Shown here piece after piece: positions 1 through 6,206 of a stretch of 8,319 nt of DNA. A program made the translations under genes and the position numbers. Position 1 is the stretch's first letter; each line of letters opens with the position of its first letter. Source of the stretch: CAYPHA01 sp964410215 (lineage in GTDB: Bacteria > Calditrichota > Calditrichia > Calditrichales > CAYPHA01). The notes under the pieces were generated by a model that saw only the letters and a list, made by a program, of their open reading frames with translations, did not search any database and was not told where the DNA came from. The stretch lies in NCBI GenBank assembly GCA_964410215.1, contig CAYPHA010000124.1:1-8319 (forward strand), in the 5' to 3' direction.

Positions 1-653
1 AATTGTTCCAGCCGTTCCGCTTTTTCCAGATCACTTTCAGGCAGTTTCGTGAGCTCCAGAAGCGTGTTCTTCCGGTACGCATACAAGCCGACGTGTTTAT
101 AATAGACTGTTTTACCGATCCAGTTTTCTCTCCGGTCCTCATCCCGGTAATAGGGTATCACCGAACGTGTAAAGTACAGGGCAAACTGTTCCCGGTTCCG
201 GACCACGCGCACCAGGTTGGGATCAATCAAATCTTCATACGTTGTAATACGGTGAACCGGGGTTGCTATCTGTACATCCGGTCTGCTGAATATATCAACC
301 ATCCGGTTGAGCAGTTCGGGTGAAATGAACGGCTCATCACCCTGAAGGTTGATCACCACATCCACATTCATGGATTTAACCACTTCGGCAACCCGGTCGG
401 TACCCGACGGCAGATCCGTTGACGTCATTACAGCGCGGCCACCATATGCCTGCACCGCTTCAAGAATTGCCTCATGATCGGTTGCTACCAGAACCTGGTC
501 GATGCCTTCCGCTTTTCCGGCCTGTTCATAAACCCACTGGATCATTGGTTTATCACCAATCAGTCGCAGGGGTTTTCCCGGCAAACGCGTTGAACCATAC
601 CGCGCCGGGATGACGCAAACACAATGCACTGACCTGTTCGACTCCGGATTCAT
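1..653 (-). CDS. kdsB: 3-deoxy-manno-octulosonate cytidylyltransferase (CMP-Kdo synthetase), C-terminus cut by window edge
   Basis: Activates Kdo with CTP to give CMP-Kdo, the cytosolic donor for the LPS inner core. The 217 visible residues are collinear with E. coli KdsB (248 aa). Seen: the nucleotide-binding IPARYGSTRLPGKPL at residues 15-29, ATDH 57-60, SGTDR 83-87, NLQGDEP 102-108 (its Asp is a metal ligand by homology), FTRSVIP 161-167 and KHVGLYAYR 186-194. About 30 C-terminal residues, including the second conserved metal-binding Asp, lie beyond the left edge. The frame is open to position 1, so this is a truncation by the window, not a pseudogene. The ATG at 653 follows the upstream stop by 4 bases without a clear Shine-Dalgarno, suggesting coupled translation. 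A GTG at 629 would give an N-terminus closer to the family length. It is the last visible gene of the capA-omp85-small protein-kdsB run and implies a Kdo-containing LPS. The family call is very secure; the start is less so. Confidence 0.96.
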   Translation of the reverse strand, partial: MNPESNRSVHCVCVIPARYGSTRLPGKPLRLIGDKPMIQWVYEQAGKAEGIDQVLVATDHEAILEAVQAYGGRAVMTSTDLPSGTDRVAEVVKSMNVDVVINLQGDEPFISPELLNRMVDIFSRPDVQIATPVHRITTYEDLIDPNLVRVVRNREQFALYFTRSVIPYYRDEDRRENWIGKTVYYKHVGLYAYRKNTLLELTKLPESDLEKAERLEQ

Positions 654-657
654 GATA

Positions 658-1062
658 TTATTCATATTCCAGTTTGTAGACAATATTCACGCTATTCCTG
701 GTCCCTTCCAGAGAACGCACGGATTGTCCCTTCAGGTATAATGACGGATTCAGTTTATACTGCATGATCACGCTGAAATCATTTTTATTCAAAATAAGAG
801 ACTTCCTGATATTTATTATGAGCCGGTCGTTGAAATCTTTCCGTTTGAGACGGACGTTTTTCTGTTTTACGGACAGGACGCCCAGCTTCGCGATAAAATC
901 TCTGACACCGTCAAGATAGTAATTATTCAGGAGAGAATCGACCCTGGTGCTGTTGACCAGGGGCAGTCTATCAAGCGAGTCCTTTTCCTGAGCCCCTGCA
1001 ACAAAACAACCTGTGAACAGCAGGAAGATAACGATCTTAAAATGCCTGGCCGAAACCAACAT
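658..1062 (-). CDS. Small exported protein with a TamB-like C-terminal tail
   Basis: A 134-residue protein of no firmly recognised family. Residues 1-24 form a signal peptide (basic start, hydrophobic IVIFLLF, cleavage plausible after AGA). A Cys at 19 in FTGC is a weak lipobox alternative. The mature part is basic in the middle (about 65-90) and ends in two or three alternating strands: FSVIMQYKL (96-104), LYLKGQSV (109-116), then a GTRNS turn and VNIVYKLEYE (125-134). This spacing and the GTR turn resemble the extreme C-terminus of TamB/DUF490 proteins, which usually reads as a strand, a GTRRSG-like turn and a final aromatic strand. TamB itself is several times longer, so this would be only the tail. 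The ATG at 1062 is preferred over an in-frame ATG at 1080 because GGGAG sits 5 bases upstream. It overlaps the Omp85 gene by 26 bp. By position, a role in outer-membrane assembly or transport is inferred only. Confidence 0.8.
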   Translation of the reverse strand: MLVSARHFKIVIFLLFTGCFVAGAQEKDSLDRLPLVNSTRVDSLLNNYYLDGVRDFIAKLGVLSVKQKNVRLKRKDFNDRLIINIRKSLILNKNDFSVIMQYKLNPSLYLKGQSVRSLEGTRNSVNIVYKLEYE

Positions 1063-2590
1063 GAAATCTCCCGCCTCCATCTGTGTTCAATGGTACCGCA
1101 TAATCCAACCGGAACAGGCCGAAACGGCTCCTGTAACGGATTCCGGTACCTGCCGTATTTTTTAAAGTCTCTAATTTAATCATTCCGCTGTCCAGCCACA
1201 AATTTCCTGTATCAAATAATAAAACAAAATTAAAACTATAGGAATGATAGTAACGCAGTTCAAAATTATTCAGAAACAAAAAATGGCCTCCCTGGGCGGT
1301 TCCGTCCGGATTTTTCGGTCCGACACTGCTCTGACTGAAGCCGCGTAAACTGGCGGAACCACCAAGGTAATAGCGCAGGTAAGAAGGCAGTCCCTGTGAG
1401 GGTATTGTACGCAGCAGGGCGCCGCCCGTGCTCTGATTGGCCAGAACGAGCCGATCGAACAACAGCTTATACAGGCTTACGCCGGCACTCATCTGCCAGT
1501 ATTCCTGGACACGTGCCTGAAAGCCTGGCTTGTAGAGCAGATTAATTTTAAAATCACTGCCACCGGTCGGATCGATATAATCGTTTCGTGAATCCCGTTC
1601 GTATCCGATTTGTACGCCCGGATTCTGGTCCACATCAACCAGGTCCCGAAACGAACGGTTCGCCCTGGACAGGTCAACAGAAAAAAGGTTGATCCAGTCA
1701 TACAAAAACTGCAGATACCAGGAACTTACTTCTGATTTTTCATAATTAACACCAACAGACACACCGATTTTTTCAATTCCGAAATTAGCCGATTTCGGTT
1801 TATCGGTAATATAATGGACACCGGCTGTTTGACGCAGTTTTGGACGCAGAAACACAAAATCCCGGTAATTCAGACTGAGTTCCCCTTTTTTAAAATAGAA
1901 ATCATCTTTATAATCAATCGCATGCAGCGCGGTCAGACTAACCCGTTTGCCTTTTCCATCGATATTACGGTTTCCCCAGGTTATAAAATTATGCCAGCTA
2001 TCCTCCGAATCATAGCCGGTGCCGAAATCTGTAAAAAACCGCTTTTTTTCCTGCACATGGATGGTCACGTTGATCCGGTTATTTGAGTAATCAAGCTGCC
2101 CGTTCTTGACAGCAACATCGGAGAAAAGTCCTGTATTCATAAGATTTGAATGGGTCTCGAGGATGGCATTTTTAGAGAAGGGATCCCCCCGGGTAAACCG
2201 TACAATTTCCCCGAGAAACCGTGTTTTTACCGCAGCGTTACCTTTGAAACGGACCTCTCCAAACCGGTAGAGCTCCCCTTCTATAATGGTAATATGCAGG
2301 GTTTTCAGATTGGACGGGCCATCTTCAGCGATATCGTACCGGCAATAAGCACCCAGATATCCGTGATCGCTGTAAAACTGACGGATTCTGTCGCAGTCGG
2401 CTTTCATGAGTTGCGGATCGGGTACATTATCAAGACGTGATTTTACAAGGGGCATTAATATGTTATCCCCGAAAGACGTATTGCCGGAAAATTGAACCCG
2501 GATGCGTTTATTGAAGTCGATCTGCCCTGCAACCGTCAGCGGTAACAGAATAAAAAATATAACGGCCGGAAATCCCTGGATCTTCATCAT
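1037..2590 (-). CDS. Omp85-superfamily outer membrane protein, two-POTRA TamA/BamA-like
   Basis: A 517-residue outer-membrane beta-barrel protein. Seen: a signal peptide (residues 1 to about 22, FPAVIFFILLPLTVAGQ); a first POTRA domain at about 30-105, with the typical D..RIRQFYSDHGYLGA helix and ending in IIEGE; a second POTRA at about 107-182, opening FGEVRFKGN and containing NLMNTGLFSDV; then a barrel of about 330 residues. Barrel hallmarks are the ERDSRNDYIDPTGG segment (331-344), the loop-6 motif GGSASLRGF (410-418), FDTGNLW (459-465), the GIRYRS..GLFRLDYAVPL repeat-like strand pair (483-501) and a terminal Phe. BamA normally has five POTRAs and TamA three. Two fits neither and recalls TpsB/FhaC-type or minimal TamA-like proteins, so no symbol is given. 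It starts 9 bp after capA, with tandem ATGs at 2590 and 2587 and no strong Shine-Dalgarno. The substrate is unknown; insertion of barrels or envelope material is likely. Confidence 0.92.
   Translation of the reverse strand: MMKIQGFPAVIFFILLPLTVAGQIDFNKRIRVQFSGNTSFGDNILMPLVKSRLDNVPDPQLMKADCDRIRQFYSDHGYLGAYCRYDIAEDGPSNLKTLHITIIEGELYRFGEVRFKGNAAVKTRFLGEIVRFTRGDPFSKNAILETHSNLMNTGLFSDVAVKNGQLDYSNNRINVTIHVQEKKRFFTDFGTGYDSEDSWHNFITWGNRNIDGKGKRVSLTALHAIDYKDDFYFKKGELSLNYRDFVFLRPKLRQTAGVHYITDKPKSANFGIEKIGVSVGVNYEKSEVSSWYLQFLYDWINLFSVDLSRANRSFRDLVDVDQNPGVQIGYERDSRNDYIDPTGGSDFKINLLYKPGFQARVQEYWQMSAGVSLYKLLFDRLVLANQSTGGALLRTIPSQGLPSYLRYYLGGSASLRGFSQSSVGPKNPDGTAQGGHFLFLNNFELRYYHSYSFNFVLLFDTGNLWLDSGMIKLETLKNTAGTGIRYRSRFGLFRLDYAVPLNTDGGGRFHVGFGQAF
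1068..1072 (-). promoter_or_regulatory. Ribosome binding site deciding the start at 1062
   Basis: GGGAG on the minus strand, 5 bases before the ATG at 1062, within a purine-rich run that also contains GGAGG. It lies inside the 3' end of the Omp85 coding sequence. It supports the inner ATG over the one at 1080 and suggests coupled translation of the two genes. Confidence 0.6.
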
Positions 2591-2599
2591 TACGGCTAG

Positions 2600-3613
2600 T
2601 TAAAATATAGATTGTTCAAAAAAAGAAGAATACGTTTTAAGGTTGATCAGCACGGTATCTTTATAGCTGTTCGTAAGAAGGCGTGGTTGCCAGTAATCGA
2701 TTTGAATGGGGATCATTTCGCTTTGATAAGCAACCGGATTATCCGGGAAAAGGGTTATTTTCAACAGAGCCGAGCGTTCCATGGTTCTTGAATTCCCCCC
2801 GAAAATAAAATTCCCCAGCGAATAGGCAATCGTTTTCCCCTTATATACCTCGACTCCCTGTAAAACATGCGGATGGTGCCCGACTACCAGATCGGCGCCA
2901 AAATCGATAACCCGATGTGCAAACTGAATTTGTGTTTCTTCAGGGTAATGTTCTTTTTCATAGCCCCAGTGCAGATTGACCGAAATAAAATCTACAGAAT
3001 CTCTGATCGCTTTGATATCTTCTTTAATAAAGCGTAGCTTGCGCATGGCGGTACCGGCACTGTCTTCTGTGGCAGGCTGGGAATTACTGTGTTTCTTTGA
3101 ACCGTAATACCCAAGATAGGCCAGTTTGAGACCTTTAACCCGGAATATTACCGGTTTCCGCGCTTCCTCCAGATTTCTCCCGGCACCGACGAACGCAATA
3201 CCGGCCTTTTTCAGATGTTCCATTGTATCATTCAGACCCTCTTCCGAATAATCAAAAATATGATTATTCGCCAGGGTGACGATATCCACTCCCCCCGCCT
3301 TCAGGACACGTGTATATTCGGGTAAGGCCCGGAAAATAAACAGTTTAGGCCGGGGGGTTCCCCGGTTAGTCAGCGGATTTTCCAGGTTAACCATGGAAAC
3401 ATCCCCTTCTTTAAACCATGGTATTTTTGCAAAGGGATATTCAAAACGTGTGCCGACATGATATTGAAAATGGTTGGCCATGGTAACATCGCCGGTAAAA
3501 TAGAGAACAACTTCTGCCGTTCCGGCAGAGCTATCGGGATTGCCGGCATAGAACGGACCGAACAAAAGACCCAGCGCAATAATAAAATATTTCAGGTTTT
3601 TCTTAGCATGCAT
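2600..3613 (-). CDS. CapA family protein (PGA_cap, metallophosphatase-like fold), exported
   Basis: A 337-residue member of the CapA/PgsA family, named for poly-gamma-glutamate capsule synthesis. Most members outside capsule operons have no proven role. Family motifs in order: FTGDVTMA (39-46), NLENPLT (76-82), TLANNHIFDY (113-122), NLHWGYE (213-219), GHHPHVLQGVE (245-255) and AYSLGNFIF (263-271). These His, Asp and Asn residues match the calcineurin-like metal site and all appear intact. The ATG at 3613 gives a clean signal peptide (KK then FIIALGLLFGPFYAG). A longer reading from TTG at 3649 adds 12 residues but begins inside the T-run of the upstream terminator and is rejected. The Shine-Dalgarno is weak. 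It heads the run capA-omp85-small gene-kdsB, so an envelope polymer or surface glycan role is plausible but inferred. No pgsB or pgsC partner is visible. Confidence 0.92.
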   Translation of the reverse strand: MHAKKNLKYFIIALGLLFGPFYAGNPDSSAGTAEVVLYFTGDVTMANHFQYHVGTRFEYPFAKIPWFKEGDVSMVNLENPLTNRGTPRPKLFIFRALPEYTRVLKAGGVDIVTLANNHIFDYSEEGLNDTMEHLKKAGIAFVGAGRNLEEARKPVIFRVKGLKLAYLGYYGSKKHSNSQPATEDSAGTAMRKLRFIKEDIKAIRDSVDFISVNLHWGYEKEHYPEETQIQFAHRVIDFGADLVVGHHPHVLQGVEVYKGKTIAYSLGNFIFGGNSRTMERSALLKITLFPDNPVAYQSEMIPIQIDYWQPRLLTNSYKDTVLINLKTYSSFFEQSIF

Positions 3614-3647
3614 ACCTGAATAATCCGGAACAATGTTACATATACCC

Positions 3648-3674
3648 AAAAAAAAATCCGCCGGATGGCGGATT
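3648..3674 (-). terminator. Intrinsic terminator after the M23 peptidase gene
   Basis: On the minus strand the stem AATCCGCC / GGCGGATT is a perfect 8-bp hairpin (3667-3674 with 3655-3662) with a 4-base loop, followed by an uninterrupted run of nine T (3656-3648). It lies 20 bases after the peptidase stop codon. It separates the peptidase unit from the capA operon, so capA needs its own promoter or depends on readthrough. Confidence 0.93.
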
Positions 3675-3693
3675 AAATATTAAACCGGTTTTA

Positions 3694-4641
3694 TTACTCT
3701 TTACTGCTCACCACCCGTTCATTCAGGATGATATCATCAAAATAAAAATTCTTGGGATTAAGTGGTTTGTTCTTGTAGCGTACTTCCCAGTGAAGATGGG
3801 GGGCTGTTGATATACCGGTATTTCCCACCTCACCGATCTTATCTCCGCGTTTGATATGTTGACCGGGCCGGACGACTATTTTCTCGAGGTGGCCATAGCG
3901 GGTTTCATAGCCAAAGAGATGATCGATCATTACCGTTTTACCGTATCCGCCGAAATTACGGGCAAATTCAACAACCCCGTCTGCCGACGCATACACCGGC
4001 GTTCCCCGTTTTGCCGAGAAGTCAAGACCGTCATGATGTCTGCGGACCCTGTAAATGGGATGGCGGCGCATGCCGAAGGGGCTGGAGATCACGCCGTGCA
4101 GCACGGGTTTCAACGCGGGCATATGGTTGAGGGAATCCTGTTTTTTGTTGAATGTCGCAATGAGCTCTTTATAACTGTTTAATTCCAGTTTTACTTCACG
4201 TTCCAGTTTTGAGAGTTCCAGAAGCTGACTGCTGAGGCGCACATTCTCATCGAAGCCCGATATTTCATCGGTTTGCGAATAATCAAAGACGGCACCACCG
4301 ATACCAACATCGCGTATATCGGAACTGACTTCATCAAGGCCGACGACCGTACGTAAGCGGTCATCCATTGCCACGATATTATCCATTTCCCTGGAAATCG
4401 TTTTGATCTTCTCCTGAACCTCTACCAGCCGTGTCTGCAAAACCGTATTTGTTCGTTCAAGCCGTTTAATTTTGGAATTGTGACTGAAGTCAATTAAAAG
4501 ATCGAGTCCAATTTTTCCGGTTAATGTAAACGCAACCAGAAAAACGGTTATAAATATGAATAATCTAGCCCTGGAGATCTTCCATTCACGCAGTTTGGAT
4601 TGTTTTCCTGAAATGAGAATCAGGCGTGATTCATCTCTCAT
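3694..4641 (-). CDS. Membrane-anchored M23 (LytM-type) metallopeptidase with coiled coil
   Basis: A 315-residue, probably periplasmic enzyme or enzyme regulator acting on peptidoglycan cross-links. Residues 1-26 are basic and cytoplasmic, 27-48 form one transmembrane anchor, and 54-95 and about 132-170 are heptad-rich coiled coil. The M23 domain spans about 180-298: SSPFGMRRHPIY (186-197), HHDGLDF (202-208), RYGHLE (248-253) and PHLHWEVR (281-288). By comparison with LytM, His203, Asp207 and His284 bind zinc and His251 and His282 are catalytic. All are present, so it should be active, unlike the degenerate EnvC/NlpD regulators. The single anchor plus coiled coil plus M23 resembles Gram-negative peptidases that work in cell elongation or shape. 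The ATG at 4641 has AGAGGA 9 bases upstream. It lies downstream of the sigma factor gene with a 132-bp gap and ends in a strong terminator. Confidence 0.94.
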   Translation of the reverse strand: MRDESRLILISGKQSKLREWKISRARLFIFITVFLVAFTLTGKIGLDLLIDFSHNSKIKRLERTNTVLQTRLVEVQEKIKTISREMDNIVAMDDRLRTVVGLDEVSSDIRDVGIGGAVFDYSQTDEISGFDENVRLSSQLLELSKLEREVKLELNSYKELIATFNKKQDSLNHMPALKPVLHGVISSPFGMRRHPIYRVRRHHDGLDFSAKRGTPVYASADGVVEFARNFGGYGKTVMIDHLFGYETRYGHLEKIVVRPGQHIKRGDKIGEVGNTGISTAPHLHWEVRYKNKPLNPKNFYFDDIILNERVVSSKE

Positions 4642-4650
4642 GCAAAAGTT

Positions 4651-4656
4651 TCCTCT
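4651..4656 (-). promoter_or_regulatory. Ribosome binding site of the M23 peptidase gene
   Basis: AGAGGA on the minus strand, 9 bases before the ATG at 4641. It is one of the clearest Shine-Dalgarno matches in the window and fixes the start. Confidence 0.6.
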
Positions 4657-4715
4657 AACCGTTTTATGTAAGGGAGAAAAGTGATAAAACCCGGGATCTT
4701 TTCGAAATTGACTAT

Positions 4716-4738
4716 AAAAATATTAAAATAATATTTTT
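4716..4738. repeat. AT-only inverted repeat between the sigma factor and peptidase genes
   Basis: Two perfect 10-base arms made only of A and T (4716-4725 and 4729-4738) flank a 3-base loop. On the minus strand this lies 36 bases after the sigma factor stop. It could be a weak terminator or attenuator. On the minus strand it also contains a loose TTGATT-17-TATTTT promoter match for the peptidase gene (4745-4717). No GC stem is present, so a strong terminator is unlikely. Confidence 0.35.
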
Positions 4739-4773
4739 TAATCAAGCATCTTAACAGAATTTTTTCACTTTTC

Positions 4774-5619
4774 TTATCCAAGATAATATCTCAACACTTT
4801 ACTTCGGCTGCTATGGCGCAACCGGCGCAGTGCTTTCTCCTTAATTTGCCGGACCCGTTCACGTGTTAATTTAAATTTAACACCAATTTCTTCCAGCGTA
4901 TGCGGTTTCTCCCCATCCAGGCCAAAATACAGTTTCAAAATTTTGGCTTCCCTGGCACTCAGGGTTGAGAGTATATAGTTTACTTCTTCCTTAAGCGATT
5001 CACCCATTACCTCTGAATCCGGTTCCGGATCCTGCTGGTTCTGAATAATATCGATCAGACGGCTGTCGCTGTTCTTTTGTAACGGGGAATCCATGGAAAC
5101 CGAGCGGGTTGCCATTTTTATCGTATCCGTTATATCCCCGCTGTCCACATCGAGCACATTGGCGATCTCTTCGGGCGTCGGTTCGCGTTCAAATTCCTGC
5201 TCCAGCATACTGTACACTTTACCAATCTTCGTCAGGGTCCCAACACGGTTCAGGGGCAGACGCACCAGTCTCGACTGTTCAGCAATGGCCTGCAGGATGG
5301 ACTGTTTAATCCACCATACGGCATAGGAGATAAATTTGAAGCCTCTTGTTTCATCAAACCGGTAGGCGGCCTTCATAAGACCCAGGTTACCTTCATTGAT
5401 CAGATCTTCAAGAGACAACCCATAATTCTGATATGATTTTGCGACACTCACTACAAATCTCAAATTTGCACTCACCAGTGTTTTTAACGCTCTTTGGTCA
5501 TTTTCCTTTATGCGCTTGGCCAGCTCGATCTCCTCTTCCGGCGTAAGTAACCGAACTTCACCAATTTCGCGTAAATAATTTTCCAGCGATTGGTTCTTAC
5601 TTATGAAAAAATCGCTCAC
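4774..5619 (-). CDS. rpoD: RNA polymerase sigma factor, RpoD/SigA type (short FCB form)
   Basis: A 281-residue sigma-70 protein with the layout of Bacteroidota primary sigma factors (about 287 aa). There is no region 1.1. Region 1.2 is at 11-44 (SLENYLREIGEVRLLTPEEE). Region 2 is at 45-115, with DLINEGNLGL and FDETRGFKFISYAVWWIKQ (core binding and -10 melting). Region 3 starts at 124, with a 3.2 linker near 185-201. Region 4 has the helix-turn-helix TLEEIGVKFKLTRERVRQI at 241-259, and the end RSKVLRYYLG matches the primary-sigma tail. The residues aligning with E. coli Thr440/Arg441 in region 2.4 are Leu109/Gln110, as in Bacteroidota. The start is GTG at 5619, flush against an in-frame TAG, so no longer version is possible; a weak GGGG lies upstream. 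The 108-bp gap from the coiled-coil gene leaves co-transcription open. An alternative group 2 sigma role cannot be excluded from one window. Confidence 0.95.
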   Translation of the reverse strand: MSDFFISKNQSLENYLREIGEVRLLTPEEEIELAKRIKENDQRALKTLVSANLRFVVSVAKSYQNYGLSLEDLINEGNLGLMKAAYRFDETRGFKFISYAVWWIKQSILQAIAEQSRLVRLPLNRVGTLTKIGKVYSMLEQEFEREPTPEEIANVLDVDSGDITDTIKMATRSVSMDSPLQKNSDSRLIDIIQNQQDPEPDSEVMGESLKEEVNYILSTLSAREAKILKLYFGLDGEKPHTLEEIGVKFKLTRERVRQIKEKALRRLRHSSRSKVLRYYLG

Positions 5620-5653
5620 CTAAAATACCCCATTATTTAGTTAAAATTTTTTT

Positions 5654-5663
5654 GAAACGTTTC
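5654..5663. promoter_or_regulatory. Palindrome upstream of the sigma factor gene, possible operator
   Basis: GAAACGTTTC is a perfect 10-bp palindrome with a central CG, 35-44 bases upstream of the GTG start. LacI-family operators such as that of PurR share the AAACGTTT core. No regulator gene is visible and the site occurs once, so function is a guess. The rest of the 5620-5727 gap is AT-rich, with another AT-only inverted repeat at 5710-5728 at the end of the upstream gene and no clear promoter. Confidence 0.25.
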
Positions 5664-5727
5664 TGTTTCACGAACTTGACAGTAAAACCTTCCGTTTAAA
5701 AATAACTTCAAATAATTTTTCATTATT

Positions 5728-6054
5728 TCAAACGACCGGTGTATTCATCTGATTTGTTTTTACTTTTTCGAGTCTGTCCTGCAGAATGTCCAGCTCTTCC
5801 TGCAACGATTTAATCCGTTCGATGTTCCGCTGCATATCCTGATCGATCCGCACGCTGTTGCCGGAAGATTCAAGAGCATCCTCATAGACACGCCCGCCCA
5901 GTTCCAGCATCAGTTCCTCTATTTCCTTCTTTACGGCCAGTAATTCGACCCTGATACGTCCGATTCTGGTAAGCTGAACTGTTTTATCGCTCGCGGTTTT
6001 GTATCCGGTGCGCAATCCTTTCTTCAGATCTGCCCAGAAAGCTGTCATGGGCAT
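5728..6054 (-). CDS. Small coiled-coil protein of unknown function
   Basis: A 108-residue protein, not assigned to a named family. There is no signal peptide or membrane segment, so it is probably cytoplasmic. Residues 5-30 are an amphipathic, Lys-rich stretch (FWADLKKGLRTGYKTASDKT). Residues 31-56 form a helix, IGRIRVELLAVKKEIEELMLELGGRVYED, whose ELGGRVY ending recalls short uncharacterised proteins of the type 'integral helix plus LGG-VY'. That resemblance is from memory, not a search. Residues 72-100 are a second strong coiled coil (MQRNIERIKSLQEELDILQ), giving a likely helical hairpin. An in-frame TGA lies three codons before the ATG at 6054, so the start is either that ATG or the ATG at 6048, which overlaps the stop of a possible small ORF as ATGA. 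No good Shine-Dalgarno is visible. It lies 108 bp upstream of rpoD in the same direction and may be co-transcribed with it. Confidence 0.85.
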   Translation of the reverse strand: MPMTAFWADLKKGLRTGYKTASDKTVQLTRIGRIRVELLAVKKEIEELMLELGGRVYEDALESSGNSVRIDQDMQRNIERIKSLQEELDILQDRLEKVKTNQMNTPVV

Positions 6055-6206
6055 CCAATCTGCTCAATTTTTTCAAAGATCGTGGCATCAGCCGATGCTT
6101 TCTCTTTAATAATTATTATCGGTAACAGAGTTTGCATCTTGAAAAAGCTTGAGTATTTGCTGCCACGATTGAACCAAATTGAACCAATTATACACGAAAA
6201 TTCCAT
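6045..6206 (-). CDS. Possible 53-residue small ORF overlapping the coiled-coil gene
   Basis: An open frame from ATG 6206 to TGA 6045 on the minus strand; an inner ATG at 6137 would give 30 residues. The frame is open further, back to a stop near 6252. The stop overlaps the second ATG (6048) of the coiled-coil gene as ATGA, a usual sign of coupled translation. The inner part reads MQTLLPIIII then a charged, potentially amphipathic helix ending in IGCP. The Shine-Dalgarno before 6206 is weak (TGGAAA) and absent before 6137. No family is recognised. The promoter candidate at 6187-6215 lies inside the longer version, so if that promoter is real only the 30-residue form could be made from it. The region also carries inverted repeats that would suit an untranslated leader instead. 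Coding status is uncertain. Confidence 0.28.
   Translation of the reverse strand: MEFSCIIGSIWFNRGSKYSSFFKMQTLLPIIIIKEKASADATIFEKIEQIGCP
6063..6169 (-). other. Inverted repeats in the leader of the coiled-coil gene
   Basis: ATCGTGGCA (6169-6161, minus strand) pairs perfectly over 9 bases with TGCCACGAT (6087-6079). A second imperfect pair joins the segment at 6153-6138 to that at 6078-6063, about 11 pairs with a small internal loop. The second arms are adjacent and the two pairings cross, so they would be a pseudoknot or mutually exclusive folds. The last arm ends 8 bases before the ATG at 6054. A perfect 12-bp AT palindrome sits between at 6107-6118. No known riboswitch class is recognised. 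Confidence 0.3.
6168..6187. repeat. Perfect 10-bp tandem repeat at the predicted transcription start
   Basis: TTGGTTCAAT occurs twice head to tail on the minus strand (6187-6178 and 6177-6168), one helical turn apart. A degenerate third copy, TTGGGTTCAAA, lies at 6238-6228, upstream of the -35. The placement fits an operator for a direct-repeat-binding regulator, but no regulator is known here. Confidence 0.45.

Noticed and set aside
3..613. Plus-strand open frames of 106 and 64 codons at the left end
   Set aside because: They lie opposite kdsB, which is clearly the real gene through all its motifs.
1814..2440. Plus-strand open frames of 90 and 96 codons
   Set aside because: They lie wholly inside the Omp85 gene, whose POTRA and barrel motifs are unbroken in the minus frame.
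3613..3649. TTG start at 3649 for the CapA-family gene
   Set aside because: It falls within the terminator T-run, spoils the signal peptide and has no ribosome binding site.
5676..5704. Plus-strand TTGACA in the gap upstream of rpoD
   Set aside because: No reasonable -10 at 16-18 bases and no plus-strand gene downstream.
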